Of a stretch of DNA of 64,000 nucleotides, positions 26,885 to 36,004 are shown piece after piece. The notes below the pieces were generated by a model. It saw only the letters and a program-made list of their open reading frames with translations. It made no database searches and was not told where the DNA came from. Numbering within the stretch: the stretch's first letter is position 1; every line of letters begins with the position of its first letter. The DNA comes from Azospirillum sp. 412522 (lineage in GTDB: Bacteria > Pseudomonadota > Alphaproteobacteria > Azospirillales > Azospirillaceae), in the NCBI RefSeq assembly GCF_019805165.1, contig NZ_RWIJ01000005.1, positions 116,324 to 180,323 of the forward strand, given 5' to 3'. A program made the translations under genes and the position numbers.

Positions 26885-28312
26885 TCAAAAGCCGCCTTGC
26901 CAGACCTGCGCGAAGAAGGGGCTGCGCGTTGCCACCGCATCATAGGTCGACGGATCGACCATGCAGGTCGGACACCAGTGACCACCTCGCAGCATGAGGT
27001 TGGGAGACATGTGGAAGGCATGCCCCAACGCGCAGAGCCAGCCAGCGGGCGCGTGGGGGTCGCCCTCATGAGCGGCGGTGCAGCGCCCGCCGCGATACTC
27101 CGCGGCCTGCCGCAAATCGGCCGCCGTCCAGTTCTCCTTCGGCTTGCCGTCGTCGTAGCCGTGGTCCAGGTAGGACGGGGAGCGCGACGGCTGTTCGAGC
27201 GTGAAGCGGTCCCAGTCGGTCGGCAGCGCCTGCCATTTCGCGCGCGACCCGAAGAACGCGTCGATATGCGCCCGGTCGTCACACGCAATCCAGTGCAGTG
27301 GTCCGCCCTCCGCCTTTGCCAATGCCTCGATCCGTTTGCGCGCGGCGCCTGGAGCCAGACGCGCACCCAGTTTGACGTAGAAGGGCAGCGCTTTGCGGAA
27401 GTCGTTCAGGAAATCCGCAAAGGTCTCACGTCGGAACGGCACCAGCCCCTCCAGGGTATCGGAGTCGCTGTACCACTGTCCGTGGAAGTTCCGCGTTGCG
27501 AACCAGTTCGGCTGGAAGACCTGCCGGAAGTCGGAAAATCCCAAGCTCTGGAAGGTGGCAGCGGCGAACTCATGGCTCACCTTGCGCATGCCCGCGCCGC
27601 CGCCGATGTTGAAGAAGTTGCGCCAGAACGCATCCGGCACGCTGTCCTCGCAGGTGTTGGCGGCAAGATTTCCGGAATCGCCGACCGTTACCCATTCCAG
27701 CACCGCATTGAAGGGGTTGTGGAACATGATCGGATCATGGATTTTCCAGAGATGGGGATGGGCGATGCCGGTCTGGCGCAGGGACACCCAGTGCTTCAAT
27801 CCGGACTCGGCGACGATGGCCTCGGCCCGGGTCTTGCTCACCGCGTAGTGATCGAAGTGGCTGATCTTGATCGGGTCGCCCGTTCGCCCCCAATGGACCG
27901 GCGCCTGCCGGTCGCCGGTCTGGGCTATGGTGCCGATGTAGACAAGGCGGACGCTGTCAGGGTCGGGCTGCGCCTTGATCGCCTCCACGATGTTGCGGGC
28001 GCCCCCGACATTCACGGACATGGTGAGCTCGGGAAAGCGGTCGGCGTAGGGCGAGACGAGGCCGCCGATGTGGAGCACCTGGTCCGCCCCCGACACCCCC
28101 CGCAGCACATCCTCGTACCGGGTCAGATCGCCCCAGACGATCTCCAGGTTACGGTGGCCTCGGTAACGCTTGATGGCAGGGGCCTTGGCGTCGTTTGGTA
28201 GAACGAGGGCTTTGACGCGGAACCGGTCGGACCGATTCAGCAGCTGGCGCAACGTTTCTCCGCCCATGTTTCCTGACGCGCCTGTCAGGAAAATCGTCTT
28301 CTTGTCCGTCAT
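26885..28312 (-). CDS. Extended SDR (NAD-dependent epimerase/3-beta-HSD-like) with C-terminal zinc-ribbon-like segment
   Basis: A 475-residue protein. Residues ~1-330 are an extended short-chain dehydrogenase: 'IFLTGASGNMGGETLRQLL' (TGxxGxxG), the acidic 'WGDLTRYEDV', the active-site 'YAVSKTRAEAI' (YxxxK) and 'SLRQTGIAHP'. Residues ~400-475 add a tail with 'RGGRCTAAHEGDPHAPAGWL' and 'CALGHAFHMSPN' plus 'GGHWCPTCM', a Cys/His pattern like a treble-clef zinc site. Such tails are not standard for the family. It probably oxidises or reduces a ring hydroxyl or ketone. It is the last gene of the operon starting at 36004, 28 bp after the HSD gene. Confidence 0.85.
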   Translation of the reverse strand: MTDKKTIFLTGASGNMGGETLRQLLNRSDRFRVKALVLPNDAKAPAIKRYRGHRNLEIVWGDLTRYEDVLRGVSGADQVLHIGGLVSPYADRFPELTMSVNVGGARNIVEAIKAQPDPDSVRLVYIGTIAQTGDRQAPVHWGRTGDPIKISHFDHYAVSKTRAEAIVAESGLKHWVSLRQTGIAHPHLWKIHDPIMFHNPFNAVLEWVTVGDSGNLAANTCEDSVPDAFWRNFFNIGGGAGMRKVSHEFAAATFQSLGFSDFRQVFQPNWFATRNFHGQWYSDSDTLEGLVPFRRETFADFLNDFRKALPFYVKLGARLAPGAARKRIEALAKAEGGPLHWIACDDRAHIDAFFGSRAKWQALPTDWDRFTLEQPSRSPSYLDHGYDDGKPKENWTAADLRQAAEYRGGRCTAAHEGDPHAPAGWLCALGHAFHMSPNLMLRGGHWCPTCMVDPSTYDAVATRSPFFAQVWQGGF

Positions 28313-28340
28313 CTCCGCCCCTCTGCCTCGACGGATACGG

Positions 28341-29096
28341 TCAGAATGCGTCGGGACGCATCAGCGCGTCGGTGCCGCCATCGTTGAAGATGATCTGGCC
28401 CAGCATATAATGTCCCTCGAAGCTCAGCAGATAGGCCGCCAGTTCGGCCATCTCCTCGGGCACGGCGAAGCCCTTCACGGCCATCGGATTGGCTTGGGCG
28501 ATCAGCTTGACCATCTCCGGATCCCGCAGCAGCGGTGCGGTCATGCCGGTCTCCACCACGCCTGGAGCGATGCCGTTGAGGAGGATGCCCGCCCCGGCCC
28601 ATGCGGATGACACGGCCGTCCGGCGCAGCCAGAGCGACAGCGCGCGTTTGGACGACATGTAGGACAGGTCCGGCTGCTCGGCGATGGCAGCGACCGCCGC
28701 CGCTTCGTCGCCGGCCAGACAGGCGGTGACCGCCGCGTCATGGACCGGCAGAAGCGCCGCCGTCGAACAGATGGCGACCGCCCGCGGACGGGGCGCCTCA
28801 GCGAGCAGCGGGCGCAATCTTTCCAGGGTCGCCACGGCGCCGAAATAGTTGATCGACAGCGTTGCCGGCATGGGATGGGAGATGCCGGCGGCGGCCACCA
28901 CGCCGTCGAGGCGGGGCGTGAGCCGGATTGCAGCCTCGGCCATGGCCTTCCGTCCGGCTTCGGTTCCCAAATCGGCTTCGATGTCGGCGTCACGCAGATC
29001 GACGCCGATGACGCGGTTCCCGCCCGCTTCCAGGCGCCGCCGGATCGCCGCGCCGATGCCCGACGCCGAACCCGTGATCAAATAGGTGCAGGTCAT
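28341..29096 (-). CDS. SDR reductase of the 3-alpha-hydroxysteroid dehydrogenase/carbonyl reductase type
   Basis: A 251-residue SDR. The start 'YLITGSASGIGAAIRRRLEA' with 'GVDLRDADIEADL', the 'INYFGAVATLERLRPLL' helix, a ~28-residue insert between the catalytic Ser ('ICSTAALLP') and Tyr ('YMSSKRAL'), and the C-terminal 'INDGGTDALMRP'-like end ('FNDGGTDALMRPDAF') all resemble HsdA of Comamonas testosteroni as I remember it. HsdA interconverts 3-alpha-hydroxysteroids and 3-ketosteroids and reduces other carbonyls. It lies 52 bp after the MMPL exporter gene and 28 bp before the extended SDR. Confidence 0.88.
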   Translation of the reverse strand: MTCTYLITGSASGIGAAIRRRLEAGGNRVIGVDLRDADIEADLGTEAGRKAMAEAAIRLTPRLDGVVAAAGISHPMPATLSINYFGAVATLERLRPLLAEAPRPRAVAICSTAALLPVHDAAVTACLAGDEAAAVAAIAEQPDLSYMSSKRALSLWLRRTAVSSAWAGAGILLNGIAPGVVETGMTAPLLRDPEMVKLIAQANPMAVKGFAVPEEMAELAAYLLSFEGHYMLGQIIFNDGGTDALMRPDAF

Positions 29097-29148
29097 TCCC
29101 TTCGCCCTTTTTATTATCAGTGACGATCGTGTGGAGGTTGGCAGGCGG

Positions 29149-31587
29149 TCAGGCGCCGTGAACGGCGCGCTTCAACTGGCCCGTCGGCTCCGCCCGTCGA
29201 TGGCGGGGCAGCAGGAAATAGGCCAGCGCCGGCAGCAGGACGAGCGCACCCAGCATGTTCCATAGGAACATGAACGCCAGCATCACCCCCATGTCCGCCT
29301 GGAACTTGATGGGCGAGAACGCCCAGGTCGCCACGCCGAGTGCCAGCGTGAAGCCGGTCAGCATCACCACCTTGCCGGTGAACAGCAGAGCCTGATAGTA
29401 GGCGGTGGACAGCGACATCCCGGCGCGCAGAGCGACCAGCACGATGCTGAGCACGTAAAGCGCGTAGTCCACGCCGATGCCGACGCCGAGCGCGATCACC
29501 GGCAGCGTCGCCACCTTCACGCCGATGCCGAGATGAACCATCAACGCCTCGCCCAGAACCGACGTGACGATGAGGGGCACCACGGCGCACACCACCGCCT
29601 GCCAGGAGCGGAAGGTGATGAAGCACAGCAGGATGACGGCGCCATAAACCCACAGCAGCATCGTGCGGGAGGTCTCCTTCACGACGATGTTGGTCGCCGC
29701 CTCGATCCCGCCGTTGCCGGCCGCCAGCATCAGCTTGGAGTTCGGCGTGTCCTGCGCGCGGAAGGACTCCACCGTCGCAACCACCCGCTCCAGCGTTGCC
29801 GCCTTGTGGTCGGCCAACGAGATGGCGACCGGCGTCTGCTCGCAGTTCCGTCCCACCAGATCGACCGGCACCATCGACGTCATCTGGTTCAGCGTCAGCT
29901 GGTTCGGTGTCAGATCGAACCATTTCAGGTTGCCCTCGTTCAGGGCGATCAGCATCCTGCGGCTCATCGATGCCAGCGAGGTGGTGCCGGTCACGCCCGG
30001 CACCTTGTGCAGGGCCGCCTCCATGCTGTCCATCCGCAGCAGGGAGTCGTAGGCGGCGCAGGTCCCCGGCGTGGTTTTCACCATCGCCACCAGCACATCG
30101 CTGCTCATGTTGTACTTGGAGATGAGATAAGCGTTGTCCTGATTGTATCGCGAGTCCGGGCGCAGCTCCGGTGCGCCGGGGTCGAGATCGCCGATCTGCA
30201 GTTTATGGCTCTCGTACCAGCCGCCGACGGCCAGGACGGCCGAAACGGCGATCGCGACCGTGGCCCAGTTGCGGCGCGTGAAGAGATCGAGGAAGCGCCA
30301 GACGGCGTTCTTCTCGCCGCTGCCGGACAGCACCGCCGTCTCGTCCCGCAGGCTGCGCCGCGCCGCAGCGGCGTCGACGCCGGTGTAGCTCAGCAGGACC
30401 GGCAACAGGATCAGGTTCGTGAAGGTCAGGATGGCGACGCCGATGCTGGCCATGATGGCCAGATCCTGGATCACCCGGATCTGGATGATCAGCAGGACGG
30501 CGAAGCCCACGGCATCGCACATCAGGGCGGTGAAACCGGCAACGAACAGGCGGCGGAAGGTCTGCCGCGCTGCGTGCAGCTTCGGCATGCCGCGGCCGAT
30601 GTCCTGCATGACGCCGTTCATCTTCTGGGCACCGTGGCTCATGCCGATGGCGAAGACCAGGAAAGGCACCAGGATCGAATAGGGGTCGAGAATGTAGCCG
30701 GCCAACGGCAACAGGCCCAGCTGCCAGACAACGGCGATTAGGGAGCAGGCTACCACCAGAAATGTGCTGCGCAGGCAGCGCGTATACCAGTACATCAAGA
30801 CGGTGGCGATGACGATGGCACCGGCGAAAAACAGCAACATCTGCAGCAGGCCGTCGATCAGGTCGCCGACCACCTTTGCGAAGCCGGTGATGTGGATCCT
30901 GATGCCGTCCTTTTCGAACTTCGCTCGCAGATTCTCCAGGCGCTCCGACAGCTTGCCGTAATCCAGCGGCTGGCCGGTCTGGCTGTCCTTGTCCAGAAGC
31001 GGCGCCAGGATGATCGTGGACCGGAAATCGTTGGCGACCAGCTGCCCCACAATGTTCGCGCGTAGGATGTTGCCCTGCAGTTCCTGCAGGCTGGCGGGCG
31101 AACCGTCATAGGTATCCGGCATGACCGGACCGGATGCGAAGCCGTTCTCCGTCACCTCCGACCAGCGGGTTCCAGGCGTCCAGACGGACTTCATGAACTG
31201 CCGGTCGATCCCTTCCGTCAGGAATGTGGCGTCGTTGAGCTGCTTCAGCACCTCGATATAGTCAGCGTCGAAAATCGATCCTTTGGTATTTTCGACCACG
31301 ATGCGGACGACATTGCCCTGGTATTCCTGCGCCAGAGAAGATTTATTTGCAAAGTAGTTCTGAATGTAAGGGTGATCCGTCGGGATCATGTTTTCGTAAC
31401 TGGCGTTCAATCGAATGTTCAGTGCTTGCCAACCCAGCAGAGCGGTGATCATTGCGCAAATGAACACGATCGATTTGCGATGGCTGAACAGGAAGCGCTC
31501 GATCATGGAGCCGCCCTCGACGTCGAACGGGACGTCGGCGTTCGCATCATCCCTCGCCTTCACGTGAGCCATGTCTGTTTTTCCCAT
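29149..31587 (-). CDS. MMPL/RND family transporter
   Basis: An 812-residue inner-membrane protein with the duplicated RND layout: one helix near residue 45 ('IVFICAMITALLGWQALNI'), a large periplasmic loop, five helices beginning 'LLFFAGAIVIATVLMYW', then the repeat ('WATVAIAVSAVLAVGGWYES', second loop, and helices from 'LLWVYGAVILLCFITF'). The motifs 'FAIGMSHGAQKMNG' and 'ALGVGIGVDYALYVLSI' are typical of MMPL/HAE3-type proteins. It probably moves lipophilic compounds using the proton gradient. It is the third partner in a DUF1329-DUF1302-YCF48-MMPL operon. The ATG at 31587 is used; an ATG five codons later follows a purine-rich stretch and is possible. Confidence 0.92.
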   Translation of the reverse strand: MGKTDMAHVKARDDANADVPFDVEGGSMIERFLFSHRKSIVFICAMITALLGWQALNIRLNASYENMIPTDHPYIQNYFANKSSLAQEYQGNVVRIVVENTKGSIFDADYIEVLKQLNDATFLTEGIDRQFMKSVWTPGTRWSEVTENGFASGPVMPDTYDGSPASLQELQGNILRANIVGQLVANDFRSTIILAPLLDKDSQTGQPLDYGKLSERLENLRAKFEKDGIRIHITGFAKVVGDLIDGLLQMLLFFAGAIVIATVLMYWYTRCLRSTFLVVACSLIAVVWQLGLLPLAGYILDPYSILVPFLVFAIGMSHGAQKMNGVMQDIGRGMPKLHAARQTFRRLFVAGFTALMCDAVGFAVLLIIQIRVIQDLAIMASIGVAILTFTNLILLPVLLSYTGVDAAAARRSLRDETAVLSGSGEKNAVWRFLDLFTRRNWATVAIAVSAVLAVGGWYESHKLQIGDLDPGAPELRPDSRYNQDNAYLISKYNMSSDVLVAMVKTTPGTCAAYDSLLRMDSMEAALHKVPGVTGTTSLASMSRRMLIALNEGNLKWFDLTPNQLTLNQMTSMVPVDLVGRNCEQTPVAISLADHKAATLERVVATVESFRAQDTPNSKLMLAAGNGGIEAATNIVVKETSRTMLLWVYGAVILLCFITFRSWQAVVCAVVPLIVTSVLGEALMVHLGIGVKVATLPVIALGVGIGVDYALYVLSIVLVALRAGMSLSTAYYQALLFTGKVVMLTGFTLALGVATWAFSPIKFQADMGVMLAFMFLWNMLGALVLLPALAYFLLPRHRRAEPTGQLKRAVHGA

Positions 31588-31596
31588 GTTTGAAGA

Positions 31597-32721
31597 CTAC
31601 TGCGCACGAGGAGGCAGGGCAGTGGACGGAGCGGAGAGGATCGGCTGCACGCCCGCCGGTCCAACCGCCAGGACGGCGCCATTGGCAGCCTCGACCAGAG
31701 CGGAAACAGGCAAATGCACCGGGGTTTCGACCCGCTGAAACTGCGAACCGCTTCCGGTCCGCCGGTAGAGCTGGCCGGCCTGATCGGCCAGAAGGGCGGT
31801 GCCGTCGCGCAGACGAATGGCACTGGTCATGGTCGCGGCACCGGCCAGCTCGACCTTGGTCCAGGACATGCCGTGATCGGAGGATCGGAATGCATTTCCA
31901 CGCAGGCCGACGATGATCACGTCGTCGGACGACGTGGCAAGAGCGGCAAAGAGGCTGCCTTCGTAAGGCGAGGTCAAAGCCTCGAATGTGGCGCCGCCAT
32001 TCTGGCTACGGAAAAGGCTACCCTGCTCGCCGACGATGTAGATGTCCTGGCCATTCGGCGTCGCCGCACCGGCATTCAGATGCCAATGCCCCTGGTTGTC
32101 GATCGCCGCGCTGGCAGGCGTCCATGACGTACCGCCATCCTCCGTGCGCATGGCCAATCCATAGGCGCCCAGCACGAGGGCTCTGCGTTCGTCGAACACC
32201 AGAAGGTCGAGGAAAGGCTTGTCCGGCCCATCCTGCACAAGGCGTTCGGCAGACCGCACCGCCTCGCTTGCACCGTCTCCCCCGGACTTCTCGCGGGCGT
32301 CCTTCAGGAACGCGGCTGCGACGGACAGACCGTCCAGCTGCTTGGTCCAAGTTTCCCCACCGTCTTCCGTGCGCAGGACGACGCCGAAATGTCCGATGGC
32401 CCAGCCCTTGCGTGGAGAAGCGAAACGCACAGCGGTCAACGTCACGTTGACGGGCACAGCCGCCTGACGCCACGTCGTGCCATTGTCGTCGGACAGGAAG
32501 ACGATGCCGCGCTCCCCGGCCGCGACCAGGCGGTCACCCGCGCGCGCAGCAGCGATCAGGAAGGGCGCGGCGGCGGGTGTGGATGTGGTGGCCGGCATTT
32601 CCAGCACGGACCAGCGGCCAGGCGCCGCCATCGCGTCGCCGTGCCAAACCCCACCTGACAGAGCCAGGCAGCTTCCCAATAGCAATACTGTGGGCAACCG
32701 GCGCTTCATGATCTCGCTCAT
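31597..32721 (-). CDS. YCF48/HCF136-like beta-propeller protein, exported
   Basis: A 374-residue protein with a signal peptide (basic start, 'LPTVLLLGSCLALSGG', cut after 'DAMA') and repeated blades of the BNR/YCF48 type: 'VFLSDDNGTTWRQ', 'VVLRTEDGGETWTKQ', 'LAMRTEDGGTSWTPA', 'LFRSQNGGATFEAL' and 'AFRSSDHGMSWTKV'. The fold is a periplasmic beta-propeller that probably binds a protein partner. In plants HCF136 helps assemble photosystem II, but here the neighbours (DUF1302, MMPL) point to an envelope transport assembly. It begins 73 bp after the DUF1302 stop and ends 9 bp before the MMPL start. Confidence 0.9.
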   Translation of the reverse strand: MSEIMKRRLPTVLLLGSCLALSGGVWHGDAMAAPGRWSVLEMPATTSTPAAAPFLIAAARAGDRLVAAGERGIVFLSDDNGTTWRQAAVPVNVTLTAVRFASPRKGWAIGHFGVVLRTEDGGETWTKQLDGLSVAAAFLKDAREKSGGDGASEAVRSAERLVQDGPDKPFLDLLVFDERRALVLGAYGLAMRTEDGGTSWTPASAAIDNQGHWHLNAGAATPNGQDIYIVGEQGSLFRSQNGGATFEALTSPYEGSLFAALATSSDDVIIVGLRGNAFRSSDHGMSWTKVELAGAATMTSAIRLRDGTALLADQAGQLYRRTGSGSQFQRVETPVHLPVSALVEAANGAVLAVGPAGVQPILSAPSTALPPRAQ

Positions 32722-32794
32722 CGCTTCAAGACTGTTTCGGGCACCAATCCGGCGGCCGGACAGAGTCCGGCCTGCCTTATGCTGTCCTGGAATG

Positions 32795-34501
32795 TCAGAA
32801 GGTCCGCTGGACATTGAAGGACACGAAATCACGATCGGCGAAGGGTTGGCTCTTCAGGTCTCCGACCCAGTGCGTATAGGAAAAGCCGCCCTTCCAGACG
32901 TTTTGGTAGGTCAGGTTGGCAGCCAGCGAGACCGAACCGGCGCCGCGCACCATGCCCGGATCGATGGCCGACTTGCCGAAGAGTCCATAGCGCACGTTCG
33001 GTCCGATGCTCAGGTCCAGCCCCGGCGCGATCTGGTAGTAGTCGAACATCAAGCCGACCTGGGCGGCGCCGGCGGAACGGGTCTTGTCCGGATCGCGCAA
33101 ATCGACCTGGCTCAGATTCTGATGCGTCCGCATGACGTGGTTGAAGGCGAATTCGCCTGTGAACGTCGCGCCCTCCCACAGGCCCATCTCCGAGCGCGGC
33201 AGGGCGTAGATCGTCGAGACCTGGGCATGGAAGGTATCGCCGGTCGGGTACCAGCGGTTGTCACGGCCATCGCCGGTCTGGCCGGGGAGAAGAACCAAGC
33301 CGACGTTCGGATTGTAGGCAAGCGGTTGATTGCGGCGGACGCTCACCTCGGCACCGACATTGGCGTCGCCGACATTGGTCGTTAGGCTGGCACCATAGAG
33401 CTGCACCGCTTCCGGGAAGGCCAGATAATATTCAGGCGTGAAGGAGGAGGTCAACGGCGTGTAGACCACCGGATCCTTGGCGTGGAACCGCAACGCATAA
33501 AGGCCGATCGAATAGTCGCCGTCATCCGGGGTGTACTTGATCGAGGCGCCGAACTGGCCTTGCGCGTTCCGCGGCTTACGGTCCTCGCGACGGGGAGCGA
33601 TGCAGGTCCGGTCCGGTATCGCCGCCGTGATCAGGCAGGTGCCACCGTAATCGACGAAGTCCACCGGGCTGAAGAAGCTGCCGACGGCCGGATTGCGGTT
33701 GCGGCGCCACTCAAGCTGGTAGTAACCGGCAACCGAGAAATTCTGATCGATCTGAAGCTGGCCACCGACTTGGGTGACCGGCATGATCAGTTCCTTGACC
33801 TGGGAACCGGGAACGCTGACCGCTTTGATCGTGTCCAGCGGCGCCATGCCCGCAGCGATGCCATTGGCGCCGAAATACAGGCTTTCGCCCCACAGCTGCG
33901 CATAGCGACCGGCACGCAGGTTGAGCGGCATGTCGCCGACCTCGGCCCTGCCATACGCGAACGCATCGAGAAGCTCGATGTTGCGGCCATGCAGCTGTCG
34001 CGTTTTCTGCGCGAAATCGCGGTTGGAGATATAGGGCGGCTGGTTGTAGGTGGCGTCGGAATTGTTGTCGGTGTGCGTGTTGTAGACCGTGTCGTACCAT
34101 GCAGCGGCGCTGGCTCGGAAACCGTATGTCTTGAGATAGTTGACGTCGAATTCCGAGAGCACGTCGATGCGGTTTGAAATCGGACCGTGACGGAAATTGC
34201 GATCGCCGTCGTCACGCTGGCTGGCCGTCAGCCCATTGACCACGGGCCCATTGATTACGGTGTTGGATGGGTCCTCAGTGCGGAAGGCGAGCGAGTATTT
34301 CAGGGTGTTGTCCCACGAAATCTGCCATCCGTCCTGATCGTACAGCGATGCCGCTGCGGCTGGCCCCGCCAACAAGGTCACGACGCTCGCTGCGGGCAAC
34401 ATGAACGCAAGGACCGCGAAGCGGCGATGCGTCGACCTTTCAAGGTTGCTGGTACAATTCTCGACGGGCGTAATCCTAGACTTGTTGGTGCATGTGCGCA
34501 T
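32795..34501 (-). CDS. DUF1302 family outer-membrane beta-barrel protein
   Basis: A 568-residue protein with an export signal ('FAVLAFMLPAASVVTLLAGP', cut near 'AAAA') after an unusually long basic leader, then 'LYDQDGWQISWDNTLKYSLA'. It has alternating beta-strand patterns, internal 'RAGRYAQLWGESLYFGANGI' and a C-terminal aromatic-ending strand 'DFVSFNVQRTF', all typical of DUF1302 porin-like barrels. The ATG at 34501 has gggga seven bases upstream. It is probably a channel or binding barrel for hydrophobic molecules, working with the DUF1329, YCF48-like and MMPL proteins encoded on either side. Confidence 0.9.
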   Translation of the reverse strand: MRTCTNKSRITPVENCTSNLERSTHRRFAVLAFMLPAASVVTLLAGPAAAASLYDQDGWQISWDNTLKYSLAFRTEDPSNTVINGPVVNGLTASQRDDGDRNFRHGPISNRIDVLSEFDVNYLKTYGFRASAAAWYDTVYNTHTDNNSDATYNQPPYISNRDFAQKTRQLHGRNIELLDAFAYGRAEVGDMPLNLRAGRYAQLWGESLYFGANGIAAGMAPLDTIKAVSVPGSQVKELIMPVTQVGGQLQIDQNFSVAGYYQLEWRRNRNPAVGSFFSPVDFVDYGGTCLITAAIPDRTCIAPRREDRKPRNAQGQFGASIKYTPDDGDYSIGLYALRFHAKDPVVYTPLTSSFTPEYYLAFPEAVQLYGASLTTNVGDANVGAEVSVRRNQPLAYNPNVGLVLLPGQTGDGRDNRWYPTGDTFHAQVSTIYALPRSEMGLWEGATFTGEFAFNHVMRTHQNLSQVDLRDPDKTRSAGAAQVGLMFDYYQIAPGLDLSIGPNVRYGLFGKSAIDPGMVRGAGSVSLAANLTYQNVWKGGFSYTHWVGDLKSQPFADRDFVSFNVQRTF

Positions 34502-34645
34502 TCTGTCCCCACTCGAAGGCATTATTATTTATGCGTCTCCTGGGAGCCCCCCGGGTGACGGGTTGTGCGTCGAGGAAAGGCTTGGTGCCGGACGGTAGGC
34601 GTCGGGCACCGGCCTTTGAGATCTGCTTGACTTGGTCGACAAGTC

Positions 34646-36004
34646 TCAGCGCACGCCGGCGGCGGCGAGCGAGTCGGGCGTATAGTAGGTGGCTGGGCTT
34701 CTTGGCACCGCATTGAGCGGCTTCGGCGAACCGGAGATGTCCGCTTCGAACAGGTAGGAGCCGTTCTGGAGATTCACGCCGAAGGATCCGGCAATGCCGA
34801 CGACGCCGGCTTCTGCACACAGATACTGCGGCATGTAGGTTACCTTCCAGGGCTTGCCATCGGCGGAGAAGGAGTCGACGATCGTAAAGTTCCAGCTGTC
34901 TTCGTCGACGTAGACAATGCGGTGTGGAACCGTGTTGCGCTGCCCGTCCTTGATCTTCATCTCGACAACCCAAACCCGGTGCAACTCCCATCGGACCGCG
35001 TCGGGATTCGGGAACTTCGGCTGAACGATCTTGTCGGGAGACATCAGCACCAGGTTGTTGTTGTTATAGGGAATGTACATCTCCTTCTTGCCCAGCAGCG
35101 TCACGTCGAAGCGGTCGAGCGGGCCGGCCACACCATAGGATTCGTCCACATTGGACATGCCCGAGGTGTTCGGGTTCGGCGCGTCATAGTTCAGATTCGG
35201 TGCTTTTCGCAGGCGGCGTTGGCCGGCAAGGTACTGCCAAATGTCGTTCTTATAGGTGTAGGTATCGGCGGGGACACGGATCAGCTGCATCTCTCCGTTC
35301 TTGACCGGCGGAGCGACGAACTCGGATCGTCCAAGCTGGAAGAAGCTGCTGTTCTTCTGGTAATCCTCGGCCGTCAGAGCCGGATCGAACATCGGCGAGT
35401 ACCAGCGCTGATTGACCTGCGACAGCAGGATCCGCTCGCCGTTCGCAGTAACCGCCCAGTTGTTGGCAATATATTCGAACTCAGGCATGCTGAAGCGCAT
35501 CATGCCGTTCCACATCACCTCACGCCCAGTTTTCGGAATGGGAAAGGGTGGGCCACCAAAGGCATTGACCACCGTCAGTCCGTCATTGGTGGTGGTGGCG
35601 CGGGTAGCGTTTTGCAGCGTCTGCTGGACGGCCCAATCCGTATAGGATGCGGTGCGGCGCGTCGGGTAGACGTCGATCCGGAAATCCGGATACTTCGCCA
35701 TGAGGGCCATCAGATTGGCTGAGAGCTTATCCTTGTACTTGTCCATGTTCTTGGAGCTGATCGAGAACTGGACCTTGTCTTCAGGGTGGACAGGCGGCCG
35801 TGGGTCCCCCGGCTTGTAGCCGGCGGGCGCTTTCAGGCCGCCGGTCCAGGCGGGGATGGTTCCATCCTTGTTTCCCGCGCGCTCCGCGCCCCAGGGGGTC
35901 AGTTCACTCTTCAGCTTTTGCGCTTCCTGGGCGGTAACGGCGGCCTGCGCATCCTGCACGGCGAACAGCGCCATCAGACCCAACAGCCCAATCCTCGTGA
36001 TCAT
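34646..36004 (-). CDS. DUF1329 family secreted protein (copy 2, operon head)
   Basis: A 452-residue paralogue of the protein at 19120-20478, with identical length and long shared stretches ('EAQKLKSELTP', 'GTIPAWTGGLK', 'GQRRLRKAPNL', 'YDAPNPNTSGMSN', 'MYIPYNNNN'). The signal peptide is residues 1-21 ('LLGLMALFAVQDAQA'). I chose the ATG at 36004, which has gggg-a-g seven bases upstream; an ATG five codons earlier lacks one. It is first in the operon DUF1329-DUF1302-YCF48-MMPL-HSD-SDR and is divergent from an SDR gene across a 338-bp promoter region. Confidence 0.92.
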   Translation of the reverse strand: MITRIGLLGLMALFAVQDAQAAVTAQEAQKLKSELTPWGAERAGNKDGTIPAWTGGLKAPAGYKPGDPRPPVHPEDKVQFSISSKNMDKYKDKLSANLMALMAKYPDFRIDVYPTRRTASYTDWAVQQTLQNATRATTTNDGLTVVNAFGGPPFPIPKTGREVMWNGMMRFSMPEFEYIANNWAVTANGERILLSQVNQRWYSPMFDPALTAEDYQKNSSFFQLGRSEFVAPPVKNGEMQLIRVPADTYTYKNDIWQYLAGQRRLRKAPNLNYDAPNPNTSGMSNVDESYGVAGPLDRFDVTLLGKKEMYIPYNNNNLVLMSPDKIVQPKFPNPDAVRWELHRVWVVEMKIKDGQRNTVPHRIVYVDEDSWNFTIVDSFSADGKPWKVTYMPQYLCAEAGVVGIAGSFGVNLQNGSYLFEADISGSPKPLNAVPRSPATYYTPDSLAAAGVR

